From the NCBI RefSeq assembly GCF_009731355.2, contig NZ_AP022810.1, positions 2,322,001 through 2,386,000 on the forward strand: a stretch of 64,000 nt of DNA, given 5' to 3'. Below the pieces are notes generated by a model. That model was not told where the DNA came from. It saw nothing but the letters and a program-made list of their open reading frames with translations, and did no database searches. The translations under genes and the position numbers were made by a program. Positions within the stretch are counted from its first letter, which is position 1; every line of letters begins with the position of its first letter. The stretch comes from Desulfuromonas sp. AOP6 (GTDB taxonomy: Bacteria > Desulfobacterota > Desulfuromonadia > Desulfuromonadales > SZUA-540). Shown here piece after piece: positions 22,474 through 34,280 of the stretch.

Positions 22474-25146
22474 TTAGTGAGCCTGCCGCCAGTTTTTGCC
22501 TACACCGAGCTCGACAAGCAGCGGCACCTTGAGCGTGACAGCACCTTCCATCTCTTCCCGCACCAGACACTTGACCCGTTCCACTTCCTGCTCCGGCACA
22601 TCGAAGACCAGTTCGTCATGTACCTGCAGCACCATGGCCGTCTGCAGACCCTCCTTACGCAGGCGCTCGTGAATGCGGATCATGGCGATCTTGACAATAT
22701 CGGCTGCCGACCCCTGGATCGGATAATTGATCGCGTTGCGTTCAGCGTAGCTCCGGATGGCACCGTTTTTACTATTGATTTCGGGCACGGCGCAGCGGCG
22801 ACCCAGCAGAGTGGAAACATAGAGTTTCTCGCGGGCCTCCTCCTTCTTCCCCTCCATGAAGGCCTTGATGCCAGGATAGCGGGCGAAGTAATTGTCGATG
22901 AAGGTCTGGGCCTCGCGGGTGGGAATACCCAGGTCTTTGCCGAGGCTGAAAGCGCCCATCCCGTAAATGACGCCAAAATTGATGGTTTTGGCCTGCCGCC
23001 GCATTTCCGCCGTCACCATCTCGGGGAAAACCCCGAAGACCTCGCTGGCCGTACGGCGATGGATATCCTCCCCTTGGGCAAAGCTCTCCTGCAGCACCGC
23101 CTCGTCGGCCATGTGAGCCAGCACCCTCAGCTCGATCTGGGAATAGTCAGCGGAAATCAGCAGATTGCCCTCAGCCGGGATGAAGGCTTCACGGAGACGG
23201 CTCCCCTCCTCCGTGCGGATGGGGATGTTCTGCAGATTGGGATCGCTGGAGGAAAGTCGACCCGTCGCGGTCACGGCCTGATTGAAGGAGGTGTGAATGC
23301 GTCCCGTCTCCGGGTTGACCAGTTTGGGTAGGGCATCGGCGTAGGTTCCCTTGAGCTTGGCCAGCGAGCGGTAGTCGAGAATCTTCGCCGCCACCGGATG
23401 GTCCTCGGCCAACTTATTGAGGACCTCCACGTCCGTCGACCAGCCCGTCTTGGTCTTCTTCCCCTTGGGCAAGCCGAGACGCTCGAAAAGCACCTCGCCA
23501 AGCTGCTTGGGCGACCCGATATTGAAAGAACCGCCGGCCAGCTCGAAAATCTCCTTTTCAAGGGCTGCCAGCTTCTTTTCCATCTCGGCGGAGAGACGTT
23601 CCAGAAAACCCGTGTCGATGCGTATCCCGGTCCACTCCATGTCGGTCAGCACCTCGACCAGCGGCATCTCCACGTCACGAAAGAGCGTCTCCTGCTCCGT
23701 TTCCTGCAGCTTCGGCTCCAGGACTTCGGCCAGACGCAAGGTGATATCCGCATCCTCGGCTGCGTACACAATAGCCTTTTCCACCTCGACCTCGTCAAAA
23801 CCGATCTGCTTCTTGCCGCTGCCGGTCATCTCCTTGTAGCTGATGGTCTTATGACCGAGCAGTTCACTGGCCAGGGCATCCATGCCGTGGCTCTTGGAGG
23901 CCGGATTGGTGAGGTAGGAGGCCAGCATGGTATCGAAGGCGATCCCCTTGACCTGCACGCCGGCCCGCCGCAGCACCAGCGCATCGTACTTGATGTTCTG
24001 GCCGATCTTGCCAAGGTGCGCATCTTCCAGCAGGGGCCGCAGCTTGTCCAGCACCCGGTCCCGCGCCAGCTGTTCAGGTGCCCCCAGATAACGATGGCCC
24101 ACCGGGATATACCAGGCCTCTTCCGGTTCGATGGCAAAGGACAGGCCGACCAGGTCCGCCTGCACAGCGGTCAGACTGGTCGTCTCCGTATCGAAGGCGA
24201 AGCGGGGAGCCTTTTTCAGGCGGGCAACGAGAGCATCGAGCGCCTTTTCATCCAGCACACCATGGTAGTTTTCCCCAGTGGCGCGGTTTTCGGTGGAGAA
24301 CTCCTGAATCAGCTTGTGGAACTCCATCTCTTTAAAGATGGCGGTCAGGGCCTGCCGGTTGGGCTCGGAAAGAGAAAAATTGTCATAATCCACCGCGAGA
24401 GGCACGTCATCAACCAGGGTCACCAGCTTTTTGGACAGCAGCGCCTGTTCGCCAAATTCGCGCAGTTTTTCCTGCATCTTCCCTTTGACTTCGTCGACCC
24501 GGGCCAGCAGCTCTTCGACGGAGCCGAACTCCTGGATCAGTTTTACCGCCGTCTTCTCGCCGATGCCGGGCACACCGGGAACGTTGTCCGAACTGTCGCC
24601 GGCCAGGGCCTGCACCTCGATTACCTTTTCCGGCGAACCGCCGAAACGCTCCAGCACCTCGGCCGGGCCGGAGACCTTGTCCTTCATGGTGTCGAGCAGA
24701 CGCACCCGATCATTGACGATCTGCATGAGATCCTTGTCGCCCGTGACCACGGTAACGTCCATCCCCTCGGCGGCAAAGCGCCGCGCCAGCGTGGCGATGA
24801 TATCGTCCGCCTCGAACCCCTCCTTTTCGATGGCCGGCATGTTGAAGGCCCGCACCACCTCCTTGATCACCGGAATCTGCGGCACCAGATCTTCGGGCAT
24901 CTTGGCCCGGTTCGCCTTGTACGCATCGTAGATCTCCTTGCGAAAGGTCGGGCCGGGGGCATCGAAGACCACGGCCAGATGATCGGGCTCCTCCTCCCGC
25001 ACTACCTTGAGCAGCATATTGATGAAGCCGTAGACGGCGTTGGTGGCAAAACCTTTGGAATTGGACAGATGCCGGATGGCAAAATAGGCCCGGTAGATGT
25101 AGGATGAGCCATCGATGAGATAAAGTCGCTTGGCTGGTGAAGTCAT
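22474..25146 (-). CDS. polA: DNA polymerase I
   Basis: 890 residues with all three activities. 5'-3' nuclease (about 1-290; YLIDGSSYIYRAYFA, VTGDKDLMQ), 3'-5' proofreading domain (about 310-490) with the first metal-binding pair intact (FAFDTETTSL), and the polymerase domain with motif A DYSQIELRVLAH, motif B RRQAKTINFGVIYG and motif C VHDELVFDVP. Acts in Okazaki fragment maturation and repair. ATG at 25146 has AAAGGA upstream; the extra 11 codons to 25179 lack a site. Divergent from the type II secretion operon. Confidence 0.97.
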   Translation of the reverse strand: MTSPAKRLYLIDGSSYIYRAYFAIRHLSNSKGFATNAVYGFINMLLKVVREEEPDHLAVVFDAPGPTFRKEIYDAYKANRAKMPEDLVPQIPVIKEVVRAFNMPAIEKEGFEADDIIATLARRFAAEGMDVTVVTGDKDLMQIVNDRVRLLDTMKDKVSGPAEVLERFGGSPEKVIEVQALAGDSSDNVPGVPGIGEKTAVKLIQEFGSVEELLARVDEVKGKMQEKLREFGEQALLSKKLVTLVDDVPLAVDYDNFSLSEPNRQALTAIFKEMEFHKLIQEFSTENRATGENYHGVLDEKALDALVARLKKAPRFAFDTETTSLTAVQADLVGLSFAIEPEEAWYIPVGHRYLGAPEQLARDRVLDKLRPLLEDAHLGKIGQNIKYDALVLRRAGVQVKGIAFDTMLASYLTNPASKSHGMDALASELLGHKTISYKEMTGSGKKQIGFDEVEVEKAIVYAAEDADITLRLAEVLEPKLQETEQETLFRDVEMPLVEVLTDMEWTGIRIDTGFLERLSAEMEKKLAALEKEIFELAGGSFNIGSPKQLGEVLFERLGLPKGKKTKTGWSTDVEVLNKLAEDHPVAAKILDYRSLAKLKGTYADALPKLVNPETGRIHTSFNQAVTATGRLSSSDPNLQNIPIRTEEGSRLREAFIPAEGNLLISADYSQIELRVLAHMADEAVLQESFAQGEDIHRRTASEVFGVFPEMVTAEMRRQAKTINFGVIYGMGAFSLGKDLGIPTREAQTFIDNYFARYPGIKAFMEGKKEEAREKLYVSTLLGRRCAVPEINSKNGAIRSYAERNAINYPIQGSAADIVKIAMIRIHERLRKEGLQTAMVLQVHDELVFDVPEQEVERVKCLVREEMEGAVTLKVPLLVELGVGKNWRQAH

Positions 25147-25318
25147 TTCATGTCCTTTCGGGTCAAAAGCGCCAGACATTTTGACACTTCTTCAGACAAA
25201 AACCAACCGTTTAACCAAGGGTGGCAATTTTGCCTGGACAACCTGCCGATTTCGCACTTTTTTCTCTCATTAAAAACACCGTTCGATTTTGACGCAGAAA
25301 AGTCGCAAGGAAAAACCC

Positions 25319-25346
25319 TTGCATTTTCAAGATTCTTCCATAATAT
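25319..25346 (+). promoter_or_regulatory. putative promoter of the type II secretion operon
   Basis: TTGCAT (25319-25324), 16-base spacer, TAATAT (25341-25346), in the 265-base AT-rich gap between polA and gspC. A TATATA at 25384-25389 is an alternative -10. Confidence 0.4.
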
Positions 25347-25411
25347 AAAGACGTTAGATGATGACCATCCCGCACTTTATCGCTATATAACGATTTACCA
25401 TCGGACCCTTC

Positions 25412-26311
25412 ATGTTTGTCATCCTGCAACGCTATTATCGCGAGTTCCTTCTGCTACTGGTAGCCCTGCTGGGACTGTCTCTCGGCAAACTGGCTGCAGA
25501 TGGCGTCGGTGTCTTTGTCTCTCCGCCGGTCATCACGGCCAAAAGTGCGGCGCCGCCGGCGCCAGCCAGAGAACGGCAGGCCACATTGTCGGATTATGAG
25601 ACCATTCTGGTCCGCAACATTTTTGATGCATCGGGCAGCAGCAGGGTGGTAACTTTTCAGAACACCACCCGTGCCACCGCGCCCAGCGAATCGACACCCG
25701 CCACCCGCGGCAGCCTGACGCTGATTGGCACCGTGGCGCGCGGTCCGGAATCCCTTGCCCTCATCCAGGCCAACAACAAAATCGAAACATTCCGCCTCGA
25801 TGACAGCCTGCCGGGAAATGGTCGCCTGGAAGAGATTACCCGGGACGCCGTCACTATCCGCTATCCTGACGGCTCACGGGAAATCCTCCTCATTCATCAG
25901 GATGGGCACAAGGCCCAGACCGCTCCGGTCACTGCTCCGTCCGCCAACGGGCGTGCCGCGTCCAACGGCTACCAGGTCAGGGACCTGGGGAACAATAAGT
26001 GGGCCATCCCCAAAGAACAAGCGGAAAGAGCTCGCCAGAATATCGGTGAACTGCTGCAGCAAGCCCGCATGGAGCCACGACTCATTGACGGCAAGACCGC
26101 AGGATTTGCCGTCAAGATGATACGGCCCAACTCCATTCTGGCTCAGATGGGATTGCAGCTCGGAGATGTCGTCATTGAAGTGAATGGCGTGACGCTGGAC
26201 AGCCCGGAAAAGGCGCTGCAGATTTTCCAGCAGTTACGTGAAGCCAAGAGCATCGTCGTCGGCCTGGAACGCAATGGCCAGCCGATGAATTTCGCCTATG
26301 AAGTCAATTAG
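25412..26311 (+). CDS. gspC: type II secretion inner-membrane clamp protein GspC
   Basis: 299 residues. Short cytoplasmic N terminus, one TM segment (about 11-32), a periplasmic homology region (about 55-150; LVRNIFDAS, LTLIGTVARGPESLALI) that contacts the secretin, and a C-terminal PDZ domain (about 205-299; IRPNSILAQMGLQLGDVVIEVNG). First gene of a tight 12-gene secretion operon. ATG at 25412 with only a weak GGA site upstream. Confidence 0.93.
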   Translation: MFVILQRYYREFLLLLVALLGLSLGKLAADGVGVFVSPPVITAKSAAPPAPARERQATLSDYETILVRNIFDASGSSRVVTFQNTTRATAPSESTPATRGSLTLIGTVARGPESLALIQANNKIETFRLDDSLPGNGRLEEITRDAVTIRYPDGSREILLIHQDGHKAQTAPVTAPSANGRAASNGYQVRDLGNNKWAIPKEQAERARQNIGELLQQARMEPRLIDGKTAGFAVKMIRPNSILAQMGLQLGDVVIEVNGVTLDSPEKALQIFQQLREAKSIVVGLERNGQPMNFAYEVN

Positions 26312-26324
26312 GAGGCCAACCCAG

Positions 26325-28418
26325 GTGTTAAAAAAATCGTTGATCCGGTGGTCCTTTTTCCTTTGTCTGACCTTTGCCTGGCCCCTGCCTGCCCTGGCAG
26401 TTGAACCGCCCGCAGCCGCCGGAGAAAACCAGGATCCCAACATGGTGTCCCTGAACTTTAAGGATATCGAATTGCCCGACCTGATCCGCACGGTCAGCGA
26501 GATCACGGGGATGAACTTCGTCTATGACGAATCGGTGCGCGGCAAGGCGACCATCATCAGCCCCGACCTGATGTCCATCAACGACGCCTTCCAGCTCTTC
26601 CTCACCGTCCTCAACACCAAGGGCTACACGGTGGTGCCTTCGGGCAAGACCAACAAGATCGTGGCGATTAAAGACGCCAAGGAAAGCAACCTGCCCACTA
26701 TCGGACCCGGCGTGCGCGGTGAAATAAACGAAAAATACGTCACCCGCCTGATCACGCTGAAAAATATCGACGCCGGCGAACTGGCCACCACCGTGCTGGC
26801 GCCTCTTATTCCCAAAACGAGCAGCATCGTCGCCTTCCCTGCTTCAAACACCCTGGTCATCACGGACAGCGCCAGCAACATCGACCGACTGACCCGCATC
26901 GCCCGCGAACTGGACGTTCCCAGCTCGCTGGACATGCTCGAAGTCATTCCCCTGGTTTACGCCGGGGCCGACGAGGTCGCTCAGCTCGCCACCCAGATCC
27001 TGTCCGAAGGGGGCGCCAGTCCCGTCGCTCGCCGTCGGGCCGCCGGCAATGTGCAGACCGCCGGAGGCAAAGAAGTCAGCAAAGTGCTGCCCTACGCCCG
27101 CGGCAATCTACTCATTGTCATGGCCAGCCAGGAAGATATGATGATGATCCGCGATCTGATTGCCAAGCTGGACCAGAAACCGGTGCAGGATCGCTCCGGC
27201 ATCAATGTGTATTATCTGAAAAACGCTGACGCCGAGACTTTGGCCAAAACCCTCAACGAGATCGTCACCGGCATCAAAGCCCAGGAGAAGACGCAACCGG
27301 GGGCGCCACAGGCGGCAGCGCCCAAAACGGGCGCCACCAGCATCATTGCTGACAAACCAACGAACTCCCTCATCATCAACGCTTCGCCGGAAGACTATGA
27401 GGTGCTCAAAGGCATCATCAGCCAGCTCGACATCAAGCGCAAACAGGTCTTTGTCGAAGCCCTCATCCTTGAGCTGTCCATGGAAGCCACCCGGGAACTG
27501 GGCGTCTCCCTGCAAGGGGCCATCGACACCGGTTCGGACAGCGCCATCTTCGCCTCGACGGGTCCGTCGGCCGCAGCTGAGCTTCTACCAATCGGCGCAA
27601 CCAGTTCAGACTCAAACCAAAGCTATCCAAGCATCCTCACAAAAGCCGTCAACGGCATCATGCTGGGCGGGCTGTTCAACACCATCACGGTCACCGACCC
27701 GAATGACAGCAGCAAGACCATCTCGGTGCCGGCCCTGTCGGCCCTGATCAATCTGTCCAGAACGGATGGCGATGTTAACATCCTGTCGGCGCCGCGCCTG
27801 CTGACCTCGGACAACGAGGAAGCGGAGATCATCGTTGGCTCCAATGTCCCCATCATCACCAACCGGCTTACCGATGCCGGCGGCAGCTCACTGGCGCAGA
27901 GCGTTTCCGTCGAACGCAAGGACGTTGCCCTGACTTTGCGTCTGACGCCGCAGATCATCCAGGACAATCTGGTGCGCCTCAACATTTATCAGGAGATCAC
28001 TGACCTGGCCAGCACCAACGTTGGCAACGTAAACGATGTCGGACCCACTCTGACCAAACGCCTGCTGCGTAACACCGTCCTGGCCGAGGACGGCCGCACC
28101 GTCGCCCTGGGCGGCCTTATCAAGAGCGATGTCCTGCAATCGGTCACCAAGGTGCCTCTGCTGGGGGACATTCCTCTGCTTGGGTGGCTATTCAAAAGCA
28201 AGAACAGCAGTGAACGAAAGACCAATCTGCTGCTCTTTGTCACCCCGCGCATCATCAACGACGCCAACGACCTGGCTCAGGTGACGCGCCGGGCCAAAAA
28301 TCAGATGGATCAGTTCGAAGAAGGGAACGTCGTTCCCCTGCTACCCGCCGAACTGCCGCAACCGACGTCCGTCGACCCTGACAGTCTGCGTGAAGCCACG
28401 CAAGACCCCTGGGAATAG
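26325..28418 (+). CDS. gspD: type II secretion outer-membrane secretin GspD
   Basis: 697 residues. Sec signal peptide (about 1-26, cleaved after PALA), N0 domain (VSLNFKDIELPDLIRTVSE), N1-N3 repeats (about 110-400; ANTLVITDSASNIDRL, TNSLIINASPEDYEVL), and secretin barrel (LINLSRTDGDVNILSAPRLL, VPLLGDIPLLGWLFKS). C-terminal tail is Pro-rich. GTG at 26325 with AGGAGG is preferred to an upstream codon lying inside gspC. The secretin forms the exit pore. Confidence 0.97.
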   Translation: MLKKSLIRWSFFLCLTFAWPLPALAVEPPAAAGENQDPNMVSLNFKDIELPDLIRTVSEITGMNFVYDESVRGKATIISPDLMSINDAFQLFLTVLNTKGYTVVPSGKTNKIVAIKDAKESNLPTIGPGVRGEINEKYVTRLITLKNIDAGELATTVLAPLIPKTSSIVAFPASNTLVITDSASNIDRLTRIARELDVPSSLDMLEVIPLVYAGADEVAQLATQILSEGGASPVARRRAAGNVQTAGGKEVSKVLPYARGNLLIVMASQEDMMMIRDLIAKLDQKPVQDRSGINVYYLKNADAETLAKTLNEIVTGIKAQEKTQPGAPQAAAPKTGATSIIADKPTNSLIINASPEDYEVLKGIISQLDIKRKQVFVEALILELSMEATRELGVSLQGAIDTGSDSAIFASTGPSAAAELLPIGATSSDSNQSYPSILTKAVNGIMLGGLFNTITVTDPNDSSKTISVPALSALINLSRTDGDVNILSAPRLLTSDNEEAEIIVGSNVPIITNRLTDAGGSSLAQSVSVERKDVALTLRLTPQIIQDNLVRLNIYQEITDLASTNVGNVNDVGPTLTKRLLRNTVLAEDGRTVALGGLIKSDVLQSVTKVPLLGDIPLLGWLFKSKNSSERKTNLLLFVTPRIINDANDLAQVTRRAKNQMDQFEEGNVVPLLPAELPQPTSVDPDSLREATQDPWE

Positions 28419-28424
28419 AGGAGA

Positions 28425-30161
<1,737 letters not shown>

Positions 30162-30163
30162 TC

Positions 30164-31384
30164 GTGCCTCTTTTCGAGTACACAGGTTTTGACGCCCGCG
30201 GCAAAAAGGTCTCCGGCGTGGTCGAGGCTTCCGGTAAAAAGCTGGGGTTGCAGAAGCTGCGCGACCAGGGAGTCTATGCCACCGCTCTGAAGGAAGAAAA
30301 AACAGCCAGGGGCGAGAAGGTCAAACGGACGGCGACGCTCTTCAAAAGCAGCGTGTCGACCATGGAGCTGGCGGCGGCCACCCGCCAGATGGCCACCCTG
30401 CTCGGAGCGGGCCTGCCTCTGGACGAAACCCTGCAGACCGTCAGCTCGCAACTCGAGAACCCGACCCTGGGCCGGACTCTCTCCCGTGTGCGCGAAGAGG
30501 TGGTACGGGGCGAATCGCTGCACCAGAGTCTGGCGGCGCAAGGACGGGTCTTCCCCGAACTTTATGTCAACATGATCGAGGTCGGCGAAAACAGCGGCAC
30601 CCTGGAGCAGGTGCTCCAGCGCCTGGCCGATTTTCTGGAAGAACAGGTTCGCATGAAGAGCCGGCTGCGTGCCGCCCTCGCCTACCCCATTCTCATGGCC
30701 TTCATTGGTGGCGCCGTCCTCGTCTTTCTGGTCACCTTCGTCGTGCCCAAGGTCACCCGCATGCTGGAGGATCTGGGACAGTCCCTGCCCTGGCCGACCC
30801 TGCTCCTCATTCGCGGCAGCGATCTCATGGTCGATTACGCCTGGCTCATTGTGGCCCTGCTGGTCGCCGCCATCTTTGCCTTTTTGCGTTTTCGCCGCAC
30901 AGAACGCGGACGCTGGCAGCTGCACCGCCTCGCCCTGTCGATCCCCGTGGTCGGCCGCCTGAATCTCCTGGTGGCCACCTCGCGGTTCGCCCGCACCCTG
31001 GGCACCCTGCTGCAGAGTGGACTGCCCCTGTTGGCAGCCCTCGACATCACCCGCAATCTGCTGCAGAACCAGTTGCTGCGTGAAGCTCTGGAGGATACCG
31101 CCGCGGCTGTGCGCGAGGGAGAAGGCCTTTCCGCCCCCCTCAAGCGGGCAGCGGTCTTTCCTCCCATGCTGACGCAGATGACCGCCGTCGGCGAACGCAG
31201 CGGCGACATGGAAACCATGCTTTTTCGCGTGGCCGATGCCTACGACCACGAAGTGGAACTGGCGATCACCGGTGCCCTCTCCCTGCTGGAACCGCTGATG
31301 ATTCTCCTGATGGGAACCGTCGTCGGTTTCATCGTTATGGCCATCCTGCTGCCGATTTTTCAAGCCAGTCAGGGGATCGGCTGA
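30164..31384 (+). CDS. gspF: type II secretion inner-membrane platform protein GspF
   Basis: 406 residues with two GspF repeats (about 70-195 and 270-395) and three TM segments (about 170-190, 220-240, 375-395). Conserved blocks RQMATLLGAGLPLDETL, MIEVGENSGTLEQVL, TRLGTLLQSGLPLLAAL-type and AVGERSGDMETML. GTG start two bases after gspE, with AGGAGG in the gspE end. Confidence 0.96.
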   Translation: MPLFEYTGFDARGKKVSGVVEASGKKLGLQKLRDQGVYATALKEEKTARGEKVKRTATLFKSSVSTMELAAATRQMATLLGAGLPLDETLQTVSSQLENPTLGRTLSRVREEVVRGESLHQSLAAQGRVFPELYVNMIEVGENSGTLEQVLQRLADFLEEQVRMKSRLRAALAYPILMAFIGGAVLVFLVTFVVPKVTRMLEDLGQSLPWPTLLLIRGSDLMVDYAWLIVALLVAAIFAFLRFRRTERGRWQLHRLALSIPVVGRLNLLVATSRFARTLGTLLQSGLPLLAALDITRNLLQNQLLREALEDTAAAVREGEGLSAPLKRAAVFPPMLTQMTAVGERSGDMETMLFRVADAYDHEVELAITGALSLLEPLMILLMGTVVGFIVMAILLPIFQASQGIG

Positions 31385-31444
31385 GCGGAACGACAACCAC
31401 TGAATTCACAAGGGCCTGAGCCACCAGGCCGGAAGGAGATAATC

Positions 31445-31885
31445 ATGAAACGCTCAACCTTACGGAACCAGAAGGGTTTCACCCTCATCGAAATCATGGT
31501 CGTGGTCGTTATTCTCGGCATTCTGGCGGGCATCGTCGTGCCCCAGCTCCTTGATCGCCCTGAAGAGGCGCGGCGCACCAAAGCTGCCGTGCAGATCAAG
31601 AGCATCGAGGAAGCCCTGGCCCTCTACAAACTCGACAACGGCAACTTCCCCTCAACGGAGCAGGGGCTGGCTGCTTTGGCGCAAAAACCGGCGACCGGTC
31701 TTATTCCCACCCGCTACCGGGAAGGGGGCTATCTGAAGAAAATCCCGCAGGATCCCTGGAACAACAACTACGTCTATCTGTCTCCGGGAACCCGCGGCGA
31801 CTATGACCTGCTCTCCTACGGGGCCGACGGCGAACCGGGAGGCGAAGGAAAAAATGCCGACATCACCAACTGGGATCTCGAATAA
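31445..31885 (+). CDS. gspG: major pseudopilin GspG
   Basis: 146 residues. Prepilin leader cut at KG^FTLIE, with Glu5 of the mature protein, then the long hydrophobic helix (MVVVVILGILAGIVVPQLL) and the GspG-type C terminus with the Ca-loop region (LDNGNFPSTEQGLAAL, QDPWNNNYVYLSPG). AAGGAG precedes the ATG. Preceded by a 60-base gap, the largest within the operon, typical for the strongly expressed major subunit. Confidence 0.96.
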   Translation: MKRSTLRNQKGFTLIEIMVVVVILGILAGIVVPQLLDRPEEARRTKAAVQIKSIEEALALYKLDNGNFPSTEQGLAALAQKPATGLIPTRYREGGYLKKIPQDPWNNNYVYLSPGTRGDYDLLSYGADGEPGGEGKNADITNWDLE

Positions 31886-32372
31886 CACACGCGGCTTCAC
31901 GCTGATCGAACTGTCCATCGTCGTTTTTCTGCTGGCTCTCTTTGCCGCCATGACGTTTCCCATGATGACAGGAGTCGGCCAGAACGACCTTGACGCTTCG
32001 GCCCGTCGTCTGGCGGGCACGGTGAAATACCTGTTCAATGAAGCAGCTCTGGATGGGCGGGAGTATCGGCTGGTATTCGACCTGGGGCAATCGACCTACA
32101 AAGCCCAGCGTCTGGAGACCGACGGCACCCTGACGGAAGCAGACCGCTTTGGCAAGGAGACCCGTCTCAAGGGGGATGCCCGCTTTCAGGATATCCTCAT
32201 CACCGGCATGGGGGGGCGCTCTTCCGGCGAGGTCACCGCCCGCATCTTTCCCGTGGGATGGATGGAAGAGACGATCATCCATCTGCAGGATGATAAAAAA
32301 CGAACCCTGACCCTGCGGATCAGGCCCTTCACAGCCGAAACGGAAGTACATGAAGGCTACCTGGAATTCTGA
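31854..32372 (+). CDS. gspH: minor pseudopilin GspH
   Basis: 172 residues. Prepilin motif RG^FTLIELSIVVFLLALFAA near residues 13-32 and the beta-rich GspH body (SARRLAGTVKYLFNEAALDGREYRL). ATG at 31854 has AAGGAA upstream and lies inside the end of gspG (32-base overlap); a longer frame back to 31803 has no ribosome site. Confidence 0.88.
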   Translation: MPTSPTGISNNTRGFTLIELSIVVFLLALFAAMTFPMMTGVGQNDLDASARRLAGTVKYLFNEAALDGREYRLVFDLGQSTYKAQRLETDGTLTEADRFGKETRLKGDARFQDILITGMGGRSSGEVTARIFPVGWMEETIIHLQDDKKRTLTLRIRPFTAETEVHEGYLEF

Positions 32373-32730
32373 GACAGGATTCACCCTGCTCGAAGTCATG
32401 ATCGCTCTGGCCATCGTCAGTGTCTCCCTGGTGACCCTGCTGACCCTGGGCAATCGTTCCATCGCCGTGCATGGACGTCTGCAGCACACCACCCAGGCGA
32501 CGCTGCTGGCGCAGCAGCAGATGGCCCAGATCGAAGTGGAGGCGGAGCAGGGCACCTTGCAGGTGCGTGAGGATGAGGCCCCCTTCGAAGAACCTTTCGA
32601 TGGCTATCGCTGGCAGGTGACCTACAGCGACACGCCCCTGCCGTCCGTGAAAATGGTGACGGTGACGGTTCTGTGGGGGGAGGCGGCCCGGCAGGAAAGC
32701 GTTGAGCTGAATTCCTTCATTTTTGACTGA
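32350..32730 (+). CDS. gspI: minor pseudopilin GspI
   Basis: 126 residues. Prepilin motif TG^FTLLEVMIALAIVSVSLV at residues 9-29, then the short GspI domain (LLAQQQMAQIEVE, YRWQVTYSDTPLPSVKMVTVTVLW). Starts 23 bases before the gspH stop. Confidence 0.93.
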   Translation: MKATWNSETGFTLLEVMIALAIVSVSLVTLLTLGNRSIAVHGRLQHTTQATLLAQQQMAQIEVEAEQGTLQVREDEAPFEEPFDGYRWQVTYSDTPLPSVKMVTVTVLWGEAARQESVELNSFIFD

Positions 32731-32737
32731 TGGTGAC

Positions 32738-33346
32738 ATGATGCCTGGACGCCAAGCGGGGTTCACCCTCATCGAAATTACAATCGCGGTGGCCATCGCC
32801 GCCACGGTCATGCTGACCATCTACGGTGTTTTCAGCTCGGTCAGCTCCGCCAAGGAGCGCGTGGAGGCGGACAGCGCCGCCTACCACCAGGCCAGAGTAC
32901 TCTGCGATCGCATCGGCAAGGAAGTCCGCGGCACCTACCTGCGCCAGGAGAACCCCAAAACCCTCTTCGTTCTGGAAAAGAACGAAGATAACCTGCCGCG
33001 GCTGACCCTGTCCACCACGGCCAGTACGCCCCAGGGGGGCGCTGGTGGCATTGTCATTGTTCGCTACGATGTTCGCCGCGACCCCGACAGTGATGAGGGA
33101 GACAAAGCGCTGTTTCGCACCGAATACCCCCTTTTCTTTCCGGAAGGGACGGAGCATGCCTCCTACCGACTGGCGTCCGGGATCGAGGACTTCCAGATCC
33201 GCTGCTTTGCCGACGGTGCCTGGCACGAAGACTGGCAACGGGGACTGCCACAGATCCTCGAAATCAATTTTCACCTGCGGCTCGGCGAGCGCACGGTTCC
33301 CTTCACCACAGCTTTTGAACTGCAAGGGAGCCAGAGTCGGGGATGA
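32738..33346 (+). CDS. gspJ: minor pseudopilin GspJ
   Basis: About 202 residues. Prepilin motif AG^FTLIEITIAVAIAATVML, then a large beta domain (DRIGKEVRGTYL, RYDVRRDPD, LASGIEDFQIRCF). ATG at 32738 or 32741; an earlier TTG overlapping gspI is less likely. Ends in a four-base overlap with gspK. Confidence 0.92.
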   Translation: MMPGRQAGFTLIEITIAVAIAATVMLTIYGVFSSVSSAKERVEADSAAYHQARVLCDRIGKEVRGTYLRQENPKTLFVLEKNEDNLPRLTLSTTASTPQGGAGGIVIVRYDVRRDPDSDEGDKALFRTEYPLFFPEGTEHASYRLASGIEDFQIRCFADGAWHEDWQRGLPQILEINFHLRLGERTVPFTTAFELQGSQSRG

Positions 33347-34275
33347 AGACACTGGGGAACGAAAGAGGATCGGTGCTGCTGCTCGTCCTGGTCATCGTGG
33401 CCCTGCTGGCTTCGCTGCTCACCGAATTCGCCTTTTCCACGCTGGTGGACATACGGCTGACAGAAACTTTTCGGGACAGCACCCGCTCCTACTACCTGGC
33501 CAAAGGGGGAATACGCGTCGGCCGCGTCCTGCTTCAGGAAGACAAAAACAGCTACGACGCCGAAGGAGAAACCTGGTCTTTAGGGGTCGTCAATTATCCG
33601 GTCGGGGAGGGGTTTGTCACCATCCAGATCGAGGACCAGGGTGGCAAACTGGATATCAACCGCCTCGTTGACACCCTCGGCGTCAACCCCAACAGCGTAT
33701 TTATCGATCGTTTCAACCGCTTTTTTGACCTCTTGGGATTACCGGAACCAGAGGATCTGACTGCGGCCCTGATTGACTGGATCGATCGGGACGAGGAAAT
33801 CTACCAGGGTGACGGATTGGGAGCGGAAAGTGAATACTATCAGGGTCTGGCGCGTCCCTATCCCAGCAAAAATGCTCCCCTGGACAGTCTGGAAGAGCTG
33901 GAATTGATCCGCGGCTTCACCCCTGAAATAGTCAGACTGGTGCGGCCGCATCTGACGGTGCATGGCGGCGACGAGATCAACGTCAATACCACCACGGAAG
34001 AAGTGCTCATGAGCCTCTCCGCCGACCCCGAAATCGACCGGACCACGGCGGAAGCCATCGTCGCTCTGCGGGAGGCGCGGCCATTCATGACACCGGAAGA
34101 TCTTAAAGAACTGAACCGATTGCCGGGCATGGACACCCTGCTGCGCACCTCCTTTGCCGTGACCAGCCCGACCTACATCATAAGCTCCTGGGCAACGGTC
34201 AACGACGGCAGCCGCTCCATGGAGGCCGTTGTCCGCAAATCGGGCGATCAACTACTCTTTCTCAAGGTTAATTAG
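33343..34275 (+). CDS. gspK: minor pseudopilin GspK (tip subunit)
   Basis: 310 residues. Short leader and cut at RG^SVLLLVLVIVALLA without Glu5, as is normal for GspK, the large tip subunit. The body contains the inserted alpha domain (DLTAALIDWIDRDEE, YPSKNAPLDSLEELELIRG) and helix-hairpin-helix-like turns (INVNTTTEEVLMSL, LKELNRLPGMD). Confidence 0.94.
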   Translation: MKTLGNERGSVLLLVLVIVALLASLLTEFAFSTLVDIRLTETFRDSTRSYYLAKGGIRVGRVLLQEDKNSYDAEGETWSLGVVNYPVGEGFVTIQIEDQGGKLDINRLVDTLGVNPNSVFIDRFNRFFDLLGLPEPEDLTAALIDWIDRDEEIYQGDGLGAESEYYQGLARPYPSKNAPLDSLEELELIRGFTPEIVRLVRPHLTVHGGDEINVNTTTEEVLMSLSADPEIDRTTAEAIVALREARPFMTPEDLKELNRLPGMDTLLRTSFAVTSPTYIISSWATVNDGSRSMEAVVRKSGDQLLFLKVN

Positions 34276-34280
34276 AGCCT

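Noticed and set aside
23398-25107. A 569-codon open frame opposite polA
   Set aside because: Antisense shadow of a fully conserved polA in GC-rich DNA; no ribosome site or recognisable domain. The same holds for long frames opposite gspE, lon and cimA.
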